Position numbers and translations under genes: made by a program. The notes under the pieces were generated by a model. That model made no database searches. It was given only the letters and a program-made list of their open reading frames with translations, and had not been told where the DNA came from. Shown in pieces: positions 35,954-44,068 of a stretch of DNA of 64,000 bases. Source of the DNA: Pseudoflavitalea sp. G-6-1-2 (GTDB lineage: Bacteria; Bacteroidota; Bacteroidia; Chitinophagales; Chitinophagaceae); contig NZ_JABBGB010000001.1 in NCBI RefSeq assembly GCF_012927185.1, positions 62,001 to 126,000 of the forward strand, written 5' to 3'. Within the stretch, counting starts at the first letter, position 1; each line of letters starts with the position of its first letter.

Positions 35954-37651
35954 TTATGAACCACTGCTGGCTTTTGCTCCTGTTCCACCGGCGGCACTGC
36001 CGTTTCCGGTTTTAGGCTTGGGCTGCGAACCTCCCGGTTTCAGCTGCTTTTCAAAGATTCCTTTGAATTTGAGCGCAGTTTCATTGGTAGGATCGATTTC
36101 CAACACTTTGTTCAGATACAGCAGGGCTGTTTCCTTGTCTTTTTTAACGTCATTATAATACTGAATGAGGTACCAGTATGATGTCAACGCCTGTCCTTTG
36201 AATTTGGCAGAGTCGATCTGCAGTGATTTTTCGGCCAGCAGCTTGTACGCATCTACTGCCAGTCCTTTCGGTGCGGTAGAATCATCCAAAGCTACTTTTG
36301 AACGGGCACACCAGAGGTAACCATAGATCTGATCAGGATATTTAGACTGATACACTCCGCAGAAGATACTGTCTGATGTCTGATAGTTTCCTGCAGAATA
36401 CTCCGCATATCCCCAGTTGTACAGATCCGTCTGTGATGGATTGGGATCTACTTTGTAAGCGATGCCAGACCATTTGGCTACTGCTGCTTTGTTGCCGAGT
36501 TTCTTGGCAAGTGCAGTAGCTTTATTGATATAGTCAACTTTGTTCTTTGCTAATGTATCGAGTGCAACTGCTTTTTCTAAATTGGCGAATGCATTGCTTT
36601 CAGCACCGGGTGTTTTTGAATCGATGGTAGCCAGCAGCACGTAATCCTGAGGTACCACATCTTCTGCATCCACTTTGCTGAAATAAGTGTCCATTGCTTT
36701 TTTTGCACCGGCTACATTACCCAATGTGTCTTCGGCATAGGCCACCATTTTATACATACGTGGTTTCACTTTATCTCCATACTGCTGAATCAGCTGTTCA
36801 GCTTTTGCTTTTGCTCCGGCAGGATCACCTTTAGACCAGATCATATCTGTTTTGAGATACTCTACTTCCGGACCAGCATCTGTATTGGCTGCATATTTTT
36901 CCAGATTGGCAGCAGCAGTGTTTACGTTTCTGTTGTACCAGTAAATAAAGAGTTCATTATAGGTAGGTGCATAAGCAGGATCCGCTGCGATAGCTTCTTC
37001 GAAAGCAGGTAGGAAGAAGTCGGGGTTGTTCTGCGTCATGTACACTTTGGCAATCTTGTGTTTTGCAGAAGCCAGTTTGTTGTCGAGCTGGAAAGCCTTG
37101 TTATAGGCCTGAACCGCTTCGCCACCCTGGATCAGCTTTCTGTGTGCATCACCCATCAGGATATAGGTTTCAGGATCTTTGAACCCTTTCACCTGAGTAG
37201 CCAGATTGAGTTTTTCGAGTGCATAGTTGGCATCCCCTTTTTTAGCATTGATATTGGCCCTTCCGATTGCATTGAGCACATCGATATCTTTGCCTTTGGT
37301 TGTAGTTACTGCCATTTCGAAACGCTGACGGGCATCATTTACTTTGCCTTCCATCAGTTCGAGCTGACCCATACCTACCAGCACCAAAGGTGCATTACCA
37401 TTCTGCTCCAATAATTTTTTGTAGAGATTTTTGGCTCCCACAGAATCTTTCTGTGCAAGCAATGTTTGCCCCAACCAATAAACAGCATCAATGTTATTGG
37501 GATTGGCGGACAGCACACTTTCCAGCGCTTCTTTAGCACTTTTGTACCGCTCATAGTAAAAGAACTTTTTGCCTTGCTCTACGCTCTGGGCAAAAAGCAG
37601 AGTGCTTCCCATGACAAACGCTACTAATAGAAAAAGGGATCGTTTCATCAT
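35954..37651 (-). CDS. Secreted tetratricopeptide-repeat protein
   Basis: About 565 residues with a signal peptide (MMKRSLFLLVAFVMGSTLLFAQ). The rest is a chain of TPR units, for example YKSAKEALESVLSANPNNIDAVYWLG near the N-terminus, DVLNAIGRANINAKKGDANYALEKL and TALLYLNKVLEIDPTNETALKFKG near the C-terminus (quoted in parts; each repeat is ~34 residues). A Gly/Lys/Ser-rich tail follows. The ATG at 37651 is preferred to the upstream GTG at 37657. It is the last gene of the tonB-PstS-TPR run; TPR proteins in this position are common in Bacteroidota and presumably act as periplasmic scaffolds. Confidence 0.88.
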   Translation of the reverse strand: MMKRSLFLLVAFVMGSTLLFAQSVEQGKKFFYYERYKSAKEALESVLSANPNNIDAVYWLGQTLLAQKDSVGAKNLYKKLLEQNGNAPLVLVGMGQLELMEGKVNDARQRFEMAVTTTKGKDIDVLNAIGRANINAKKGDANYALEKLNLATQVKGFKDPETYILMGDAHRKLIQGGEAVQAYNKAFQLDNKLASAKHKIAKVYMTQNNPDFFLPAFEEAIAADPAYAPTYNELFIYWYNRNVNTAAANLEKYAANTDAGPEVEYLKTDMIWSKGDPAGAKAKAEQLIQQYGDKVKPRMYKMVAYAEDTLGNVAGAKKAMDTYFSKVDAEDVVPQDYVLLATIDSKTPGAESNAFANLEKAVALDTLAKNKVDYINKATALAKKLGNKAAVAKWSGIAYKVDPNPSQTDLYNWGYAEYSAGNYQTSDSIFCGVYQSKYPDQIYGYLWCARSKVALDDSTAPKGLAVDAYKLLAEKSLQIDSAKFKGQALTSYWYLIQYYNDVKKDKETALLYLNKVLEIDPTNETALKFKGIFEKQLKPGGSQPKPKTGNGSAAGGTGAKASSGS

Positions 37652-37707
37652 TGTCACTTGCTGTTTTGAATGAATGTTTGTGTGTTATGATCTGAAAAGA
37701 ATTTCTG

Positions 37708-38646
37708 CTACTCCAGTTTGGTTGTTCTTACGTCGAACCTCATCCTTGCCGGCAATAAATAAGCCCTGCTGAATATCCTTTGTCCTTTATCTGGATTGAT
37801 GAGAAAATTGGTAAAACCGTTCCCCAATCCGTCATAATTTTCTTTTAAAATATACCATATCGGCCTGTACATCGGGTACCTCGCCGTAGCGATATTGTAT
37901 TGTACAGGTGCAACATACGTGCCATTACAACCTGTGCACTCAATATCGGCAATTTTTACCTTTTTGAGAAAGCTCAGTTGTGTGGTATCTTCCCTGTTTC
38001 CCACCCAGCTCACTCCTACCAGTCCGATAGCATCGTTGTTCTTTGCTACATAATCGATTACGCCTTCGCTGCTGTTAGCTGCCACCACGTTTTTGCTCAT
38101 AGGCTGGCCGGCAAGCAGAGAGTCGGTTACATATCGTACGGTGCTGGTGCTGGTGGTTCCATCGAGCAGCACTTTGTATTTGTATCCGCTGTTTCCTTTT
38201 ACCATGCCACGGATGTCCTGCATGGTGAAAGTGGTATCCTTGCTTTTGGAATTCACTAAAACAGCAATGGCATCATAGGCTAGCAGTCCCCATCCGGGCT
38301 TGAACGATAATTTTTCAGTCAGCGTTTTGGATTCGTTTTCAGTTAGCCCGCGGGTTACAATTACCATTCTGATACTGTCTACATTCAAATCGCGCAGACA
38401 TTCTGCTTCGGGTTTGTAATGCACAATGATCTTCGCATCTGGCCTTTGTGATTCAAAAACCTGTATCTGAGAGTCTATCACAGGTTTGAATGATTCATCT
38501 ACACTTATATGGATAGTGCCTGACGTAGTGGTATCTGTTGGGCCGTTCGGATTTTTGTTACTGCTGCAACTGCTGAAGAGCAGCAGGGCAGGACTAAGAA
38601 CAACCAACCACTTCCTGTTCAGGTATCGGAAAAATCTGCTTTTCAT
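37708..38646 (-). CDS. PstS-like substrate-binding lipoprotein
   Basis: 312 residues from the ATG at 38646 (MKSRFFRYLNRKWLVVLSPA, lipobox LLFSSC). The frame extends upstream to 38721 but overlaps the preceding gene. The body is a periplasmic binding protein of the phosphate-binding (PBP-like) type: GTIHISVDESFKPVIDSQI, then WGLLAYDAIAVLVN and GVIDYVAKNNDAIGLVGVSW. No pstC, pstA or pstB is near. In Bacteroidota this protein commonly accompanies TonB/ExbD genes, so it may supply a TonB-linked process instead of a classical ABC importer. It starts 14 bases after the small membrane protein. Confidence 0.88.
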   Translation of the reverse strand: MKSRFFRYLNRKWLVVLSPALLLFSSCSSNKNPNGPTDTTTSGTIHISVDESFKPVIDSQIQVFESQRPDAKIIVHYKPEAECLRDLNVDSIRMVIVTRGLTENESKTLTEKLSFKPGWGLLAYDAIAVLVNSKSKDTTFTMQDIRGMVKGNSGYKYKVLLDGTTSTSTVRYVTDSLLAGQPMSKNVVAANSSEGVIDYVAKNNDAIGLVGVSWVGNREDTTQLSFLKKVKIADIECTGCNGTYVAPVQYNIATARYPMYRPIWYILKENYDGLGNGFTNFLINPDKGQRIFSRAYLLPARMRFDVRTTKLE

Positions 38647-38660
38647 TTGTTTTTCTAAGG

Positions 38661-38897
38661 CTAGTGATAATAATTTTTTCGGATGCCTCTGTATATTCTG
38701 AACCCTCCATACAGCAAGCACAATCCACCAAATATGTAGGAAAAAGGCGGAGCCGGGAACTCAAGGTTATATCCCAGTTGCTGACTGAATCCCAAAATGC
38801 ATCCGATCGCAGCATAAATTAACCCCATTCCAATATCCATTATGGATCTCCGGGTGATATATGCTTTCATTTTTTTATCGTCAAAATCTTGTGCCAT
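38661..38897 (-). CDS. Small two-helix membrane protein
   Basis: 78 residues: a charged N-terminus (MAQDFDDKKMKAYITRR), a first membrane helix (IMDIGMGLIYAAIGCILGF), a short loop and a second helix (FSYIFGGLCLLYGGFRIYRG) with a basic end. It is unlabelled in any family I know, but its position, between tonB and the PstS-like gene with 14-base spacing to the latter, argues that it is real and co-transcribed. Confidence 0.75.
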   Translation of the reverse strand: MAQDFDDKKMKAYITRRSIMDIGMGLIYAAIGCILGFSQQLGYNLEFPAPPFSYIFGGLCLLYGGFRIYRGIRKNYYH

Positions 38898-39014
38898 CCT
38901 TAGTTAAGTGGGTTCGGGCAAGATAAGAAATAGTCAGCAAAACAAGACCGCCTAAGTTAATTTACTCAAAATTTAATGGATTGCGCCTGCCTTGATTTTC
39001 AATCAGCTGATACA

Positions 39015-39854
39015 TTACATATCAGTTACTTCGAATACTACCGGTATGCTGAAATACACCGGAACAGGTTTTCCATGCTGCGATCCGGGTATCCAGTCGG
39101 GCATCTTTTTCAATACCCTCCGGATCTCCGATTTATATTCCTCATCTGCATTTTCTGTGAACTGAATATCTATGAGTTTTCCTTCTTTGCTTACAATGAA
39201 TTTAACGGGAACGCGCATCCTCTCCCCTGATTCGAGTTTTCCTTCGGGCACTCTGAGATGTTTGCCGAGAAATCTGATCAGTGCAGGAGTACCTCCGGGA
39301 AACTGAGGCATCACTTCTGCCAGCTCCAGTACTGCCGGCTCTTTCACAGGTTCCGGAATGGGTTGCGTGGGTGCATTGCCGGTGCCACCGGTAACACCTT
39401 CGCCGGTTCCGTTTACAGTACCGGAGCGGTCTCCGTCTGTTGTTTTATTTCCGATCTGCACATCATCGATAATTGCATCCGGCATGGGAATGATATCTTC
39501 TTTGGGAGGATCCTTTACAATAACCGGGGCTGTGAATTTTATAGTAGCAGGCTGAACGCGTGGAGCTTTCGGCGCAGCAGCCGGCGGCGGCTGAGGCGGC
39601 TCAATGGGAATCGTGCAAATGATAACATCTACGCTATCCTTGCCAGACAGAAAGATACTATTTGAGTTCGGCTTGTTTCTGTTATTATAAAAGTTCCATG
39701 AAGCGAAGAGAACTACCAACGAAATCATGCCTGTGAGCGACAAAACCATTCTTCTGTCGTAGCCTCTGCGCAAGGCATAGGCACCATACTGCTTGTTTCT
39801 GTTCTCGAATAATATGTCGAGCATGTCGCTTTGTAAAACTATGTCCGGTTTCAT
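39015..39854 (-). CDS. Energy transducer TonB (paralogue 3)
   Basis: 279 residues. It starts like the other two (MLDILFENRNKQYGAYALR), with a membrane helix at ~37-55, a shorter proline-rich spacer (EPPQPPPAAAPKAPRVQP), a Gly/Thr-rich linker and a TonB C-domain (MPQFPGGTPALIRFL, VKFIVSKEGKLIDIQF). It is more diverged from paralogues 1 and 2 than they are from each other. It heads a minus-strand run with the small membrane protein, PstS-like and TPR genes; no exbB or exbD is adjacent, so it must use the motor at 15-17 kb or another one. Confidence 0.94.
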   Translation of the reverse strand: MKPDIVLQSDMLDILFENRNKQYGAYALRRGYDRRMVLSLTGMISLVVLFASWNFYNNRNKPNSNSIFLSGKDSVDVIICTIPIEPPQPPPAAAPKAPRVQPATIKFTAPVIVKDPPKEDIIPMPDAIIDDVQIGNKTTDGDRSGTVNGTGEGVTGGTGNAPTQPIPEPVKEPAVLELAEVMPQFPGGTPALIRFLGKHLRVPEGKLESGERMRVPVKFIVSKEGKLIDIQFTENADEEYKSEIRRVLKKMPDWIPGSQHGKPVPVYFSIPVVFEVTDM

Positions 39855-39960
39855 CGTGCATCATTTTAGGGGTGATGGGAATTTTGTTTGCACGCGCGTG
39901 CCTCTATGATGCACACACTCAGCTTTTTCCATATCACATCCATAAGTGCCCACCGCACAG

Positions 39961-39968
39961 TATCTTTG
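39961..39968 (+). promoter_or_regulatory. -7 promoter box TATCTTTG of the phosphatase-hisS operon
   Basis: An exact TAnnTTTG match ending 5 bases before the ATG at 39974. It supports that start over the upstream in-frame ATG at 39872 and implies a leaderless mRNA. No -33 TTTG is seen. Confidence 0.6.
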
Positions 39969-39973
39969 CACTC

Positions 39974-40462
39974 ATGAAAATCCTGATGGTTTGTCTGGGA
40001 AATATCTGCCGAAGCCCGCTGGCCGAAGGCATTCTGCAACATAAAGTGCAGGAGGCAGGTCTTAACTGGACCGTAGACAGCGCCGGCACCAACGGCTATC
40101 ACGTTGGCGAAACTCCGCACCGGCTCTCGCAGAAAGTGGCGTTACATAATGGTATCGATATCAGTCAGCAGCGCGCCAGACGGTTCACCGCAGCCGACTT
40201 TCAGCAGTTCGATCATATCTATGCCATGGCCGAAGATGTGATCGACGACATGAAACGCATCGCAGGAAAACAGTACAATCCCGCCAAAGTACAATTGCTG
40301 ATGGACGTACTGCATCCCGGAAAACAAATGGATGTGCCCGATCCCTGGTACGGACCAGAACCCGGCTATCATGAAGTATTCGCAATGATAGACGAAGCAT
40401 GTGACGAGATCATTCAGCAATTTGCACCCGTTCAAAGCAATCAGAAACAACAGCAACAATGA
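39974..40462 (+). CDS. Low-molecular-weight protein tyrosine phosphatase
   Basis: 162 residues. The active-site P-loop is at the N-terminus, VCLGNICRSP, giving Cys7-x5-Arg13 with Ser14, and the general acid Asp is in VPDPWYG. It removes phosphate from tyrosine residues, or possibly from arginine in some members. A glutamine-rich tail (SNQKQQQQ) closes the protein. The stop overlaps the hisS start by 4 bases, so the two are translationally coupled. The start is set by the promoter and by the family N-terminus. Confidence 0.95.
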   Translation: MKILMVCLGNICRSPLAEGILQHKVQEAGLNWTVDSAGTNGYHVGETPHRLSQKVALHNGIDISQQRARRFTAADFQQFDHIYAMAEDVIDDMKRIAGKQYNPAKVQLLMDVLHPGKQMDVPDPWYGPEPGYHEVFAMIDEACDEIIQQFAPVQSNQKQQQQ

Positions 40463-41823
40463 CAAAAGCATCCATCCCGCAGGGAACAAGAGATTTTACA
40501 CCGGAAGTAGTTCGCAAAAGACAATTCATCTTCAATACCATCCGTAACGTTTTTGAGCTCTATGGCTTCCAGCCACTGGAAACACCCGCCATGGAGAATA
40601 TCGATACCCTCATGGGAAAATATGGAGAAGAAGGTGACAAACTCATCTTCAAGATCCTCAACAACGGACTCGACAATAAAGAAAAGGAAGAGAAATCACG
40701 CGCCGCGTTTGAAAAGGTTTTGCAAGGCAAGAATACTGCTGATCTCACCGAACGCGCACTCAAATACGACCTCACCATTCCTTTCGCAAGGTTTGTGGCC
40801 ATGAACCATAACAAACTCACTTTCCCTTTCAAGCGCTATCAGATTCAACCGGTATGGAGAGCTGATAAACCACAACGTGGCCGTTACCGCGAGTTCACGC
40901 AGTGTGATGCAGATGTGGTAGGAAGCAGATCATTGCTCAATGAAGTGGAACTGGTAAATATCTATCACACTGTTTTCACCAATCTCGGACTGACAGCATA
41001 CGAACTCCGAATCAACAGCCGCAAGATTCTCACTGCACTGGCTGAACGCTGTGGCGGCGCCGATCAGATGATGAACATCACCATCGCTATCGATAAGCTC
41101 GATAAGATCGGAATTGAAAAAGTAAATGCAGAACTGCAGCAACGCGGACTGAATGATGCACAGATCAGCATCATCGGACAATACCTCAATATCGGCGGAA
41201 GCAACGAAGAGAAGCTCAGCGCCATCGAAACTTTGCTCGGAGAAATCAGCACCGGAAAAGAGGGGATCGAAGAACTTCGTCTCGTAACCGAAGCGGCAGC
41301 CAACTCTAATCTCATTGTCGACTTCACGCTCGCACGCGGATTGAATTACTACACCGGCATCATCTTCGAAGCCAAAGCTCCGGCAACCGTGAAGATGGGA
41401 AGCATCGGCGGTGGCGGTCGTTACGACGATCTCACCGGATTATTCGGTGTACCGAATATTCCCGGCGTAGGCATCAGCTTTGGAGTGGACAGAATCTTCG
41501 ACGTACTCGAAGAGCTGCAACTCTTCCCCGATGCTGTACAAACCGGCACACAGGTACTTTTCTTCAACCTCGGAGATGCAGAAAGCAAAGCGGCTTACAA
41601 AGTAATGCAGCAGCTTCGCGCGGCAGGTGTACGCAGCGAGATCTTCCATGAGAATACCAAATTCGACAAGCAATTCAAATATGCCGAGAACAAGAATATC
41701 CCGTATGTGGTGATCATCGGCAGTCAGGAACTGGCAGACGGCAATTGTGTGGTGAAAGACCTTCGTGCCAGAAAGCAGGATACTGTAAAGATGACCGACA
41801 TCACTGGTTACACATTCGCATAA
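40459..41823 (+). CDS. hisS: Histidine--tRNA ligase
   Basis: 454 residues, class II synthetase. Motif 1 region (IPQGTRDFTPE), motif 2 (YQIQPVWRADKPQRGRYREF), the His-specific loops (RGLNYYTGIIFE) and motif 3 (GIGGGRYDDL-like GSIGGGGRYDDLTGLFG, then GVGISFGVDRI) are in order, with an anticodon-binding domain at the C-terminus (TQVLFFNLGD onward). It is the second gene of a two-gene operon and is closed by a very strong hairpin. Confidence 0.98.
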   Translation: MTKASIPQGTRDFTPEVVRKRQFIFNTIRNVFELYGFQPLETPAMENIDTLMGKYGEEGDKLIFKILNNGLDNKEKEEKSRAAFEKVLQGKNTADLTERALKYDLTIPFARFVAMNHNKLTFPFKRYQIQPVWRADKPQRGRYREFTQCDADVVGSRSLLNEVELVNIYHTVFTNLGLTAYELRINSRKILTALAERCGGADQMMNITIAIDKLDKIGIEKVNAELQQRGLNDAQISIIGQYLNIGGSNEEKLSAIETLLGEISTGKEGIEELRLVTEAAANSNLIVDFTLARGLNYYTGIIFEAKAPATVKMGSIGGGGRYDDLTGLFGVPNIPGVGISFGVDRIFDVLEELQLFPDAVQTGTQVLFFNLGDAESKAAYKVMQQLRAAGVRSEIFHENTKFDKQFKYAENKNIPYVVIIGSQELADGNCVVKDLRARKQDTVKMTDITGYTFA

Positions 41824-41834
41824 CCGATAAGCAA

Positions 41835-41881
41835 CATAAAGGAGAAGGGCTGATCATTGTGATCAGCCCTTCTCCTTTATG
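41835..41881. terminator. Very long perfect hairpin between convergent genes
   Basis: 22-bp perfect arms (41835-41856 and 41860-41881, arm starting CATAAAGGAGAAGGG) with a 3-base loop lie between hisS and the convergent lipoprotein gene. The arms end in A/T-rich sequence, which serves both directions. Confidence 0.9.
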
Positions 41882-41903
41882 CGTTGTACAAATCTGCAGA
41901 CAC

Positions 41904-43007
41904 TTATCCAACCAGTTTCTCCAATTCAGGATAAACCGTATAGAGTCCATCCATCTGATCTTTCCCTACATTTCCGAGTTCCTTGTATTTTTTTGTAAGC
42001 TCTGCTGCTTTTGATTTTTCATTATTGTCCATGTAGAAGAAGATGAGCTCAAGCACACCTGCAGCGAACTCAGGTTTGCCGGCAACGAGTCGTTCAAAAT
42101 ATAAACGCTGACCTTCAACATCCTCATCCATCTTGCAAACGAGTCCACGGTAATAATCGAGGAAGGCATCTTTATTGATCAGCGAATCGAGCTGATTGAT
42201 CGACTTCAATGCGCCTTTGTAATCTTTTTTGAGAATGTATGCATCGATCTTCATCAGAAACATATTCGGTGCATTTGGATATGCCTTCTCCAGTTCTTCC
42301 ATGGCAATTGCATACGATTCGTTACTTAATCCGGAAGCAATTTCTACACGGATAACTCTGAACATTTTTTGCGATTTCAACACCTCAGGGAGTTTCTCAT
42401 ACAGATCGTCGGCAGCTTCGTATTTGCCTGCATTCAGTAATTTTCTGATGCTTTTGATATTGCCGATCTGTTCTTTTTCTTCTTTGCTCATGCCATCGTA
42501 ATGATCGCCCATCAGCGCAAGAGCTTGTGCCAATGTGGTGCTGAGGTTTTCTCCGGAGAGATACACAAACATATCGGCGATCTTTATCTGGTCTTTCTTT
42601 TTTACCAGTTCGAGATCGTGGTAATTCACCTTTCCATCTTCACCGAAGAGGCGGAAAATGAGGTGTTGTTTATTATCTTTCTCGTATTGCTTTACCAGTT
42701 CGTAGGAACCGCCTTTGCCCATGGAGTTGATCAGTTCGGTGCCCATTTGACCTTTTTTCACACCTTCGGCCACGCCTCTGGCGAGTACTATTTTGACCTT
42801 GCCTGCTTTGGAAACGCGATCTGCGAGCGCATCTGCATCAAAAGCTTCATTGAATTTAGCAGCGCTTCTTCTTTTGAGGCTGCCTTCCAGGCTGCGTGCC
42901 ATTTGAAGGGCTTCGTCTTTGGTAACCGATTTTTCCTGTTCTCCACAGGCGGCGAGGGCCAGCACAAACAGGAAGCAAATGAATTTTCTCAGGGATAATA
43001 ATTGCAT
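41904..43007 (-). CDS. Lipoprotein with helical/TPR-like C-terminal part
   Basis: 367 residues from the ATG at 43007 (MQLLSLRKFICFLFVLALAAC, lipidated Cys21). Residues ~35-160 are mixed (VSKAGKVKIVLARGVAEGV, YHDLELVKKKDQIKIADMFVYLSG) like a small periplasmic domain. Residues ~190-360 are helical repeats resembling TPR units (LEKAYPNAPNMFLMKIDAYI, YKGALKSINQLDSL). I recognise no specific family. It is a single gene, and the cause of its signal-peptide start choice is the lipobox. Confidence 0.75.
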   Translation of the reverse strand: MQLLSLRKFICFLFVLALAACGEQEKSVTKDEALQMARSLEGSLKRRSAAKFNEAFDADALADRVSKAGKVKIVLARGVAEGVKKGQMGTELINSMGKGGSYELVKQYEKDNKQHLIFRLFGEDGKVNYHDLELVKKKDQIKIADMFVYLSGENLSTTLAQALALMGDHYDGMSKEEKEQIGNIKSIRKLLNAGKYEAADDLYEKLPEVLKSQKMFRVIRVEIASGLSNESYAIAMEELEKAYPNAPNMFLMKIDAYILKKDYKGALKSINQLDSLINKDAFLDYYRGLVCKMDEDVEGQRLYFERLVAGKPEFAAGVLELIFFYMDNNEKSKAAELTKKYKELGNVGKDQMDGLYTVYPELEKLVG

Positions 43008-43414
43008 AGGGGTATTGATTTGAAAAATAAAAGTACAATAATTGTTATGAACGTTCAATCAGGTTATTACGTATGCATATTGGACATTTACGTTCCTGCT
43101 CATTGTTCTTTCCGGCAGTATGCGTATTTTTTTCAATTGAATACTTTTTGCGATCAAACGCATTAAAGTTGGTTCCATCAAAATTATGTCAATGATTTTT
43201 CAAGTGTAATGCAATTATATACAACTCTAAAATACAATCTGAAAATTATTGCGGTTACTACTAGCAATTGTTCCATTTAATTTCAGCAAATTGTACACTA
43301 AGAAAGTAGAGTATCTAACCTCACAAGCCAATTAAAGCGCGCTCTTCAACCACTTTTAGCGGGACAGCCCAAATATCCCATGGCTAATGGTTTGTACCAA
43401 TTGGAGTATGTGAG
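43008..43414. other. 407-bp AT-rich intergenic region
   Basis: No gene, RNA or clear inverted repeat was found. It separates two divergently transcribed genes and must hold the promoter of the oxidative-folding locus, but I could not fix a TTTG-N19-TAnnTTTG pair. Confidence 0.4.
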
Positions 43415-44068
43415 ATGCTTTTCCTGAACTCCCAAATTACAACACTTATGCTGTCTCACACCGAGCCTACAGTAAGGGCTGTTATTGCTTTTCTGAAACT
43501 ACAGAATGTAAAGGTCAACAAACAAACGGTGAATGATACATTGATGGAACATCCGGATTGGCCGGGCCTTCTATCGATCAGCGATTCACTTCAAAAATGG
43601 AAAGTGCCCAATGCAGCTGGAAAAACAACACCTGACCGGCTGGATGACCTGCCTGTTCCGTTTATCATTTACAGCAGAAATTACGATCATCCGGTTGAAA
43701 TTGTTACTGCAGTAAAACCAGACAGTGTAGAAGTGCTTGCCGAGCCATATAGCAAAATAACAGTAAAGACCAGAGACAGTTTTCTGCAGCAATGGGATGG
43801 CGTATATCTCATATCGGAATCCAATGAGTTTTCAGGTGAGCCGGATTATACTGCCAGAAAAAATAAGTATCGCATTCAGCAACTGGTACCGATCATTACG
43901 CTGACTTTGATACTGGCCCTTTCATTTATAACATTTCTTCAGCATCTGCAGGTAACAATTCCATCAGCTGTATACTTTTTGTATATCCAGTTTGCATTAC
44001 TGGTTGCAGGTGTAAGCATCACCTCTTTATTGCTCTGGTATGAGATCGACAAGAACAATCCGTTTTAA
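43415..44068 (+). CDS. C39-like + VKOR fusion, N-terminal part (frameshifted)
   Basis: 217 codons before a stop caused by a frame change. Residues ~12-145 form a peptidase-C39-like domain without its catalytic Cys: HPDWPGLLSISDSLQKWKV, the DHPVEIV strand where C39 has its His, and a QWDGVYLI ending. Two membrane helices follow (VPIITLTLILALSFITFL and IQFALLVAGVSITSLLLWY), the start of a vitamin K epoxide reductase (VKOR) domain. The frame ends at YEIDKNNPF, but the expected continuation LKKVCTGISKGNC lies in the next frame. Adding one T to the TTTT at 44063-44066 restores it. An ATG at 43448 is an alternative start. Confidence 0.75.
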   Translation: MLFLNSQITTLMLSHTEPTVRAVIAFLKLQNVKVNKQTVNDTLMEHPDWPGLLSISDSLQKWKVPNAAGKTTPDRLDDLPVPFIIYSRNYDHPVEIVTAVKPDSVEVLAEPYSKITVKTRDSFLQQWDGVYLISESNEFSGEPDYTARKNKYRIQQLVPIITLTLILALSFITFLQHLQVTIPSAVYFLYIQFALLVAGVSITSLLLWYEIDKNNPF

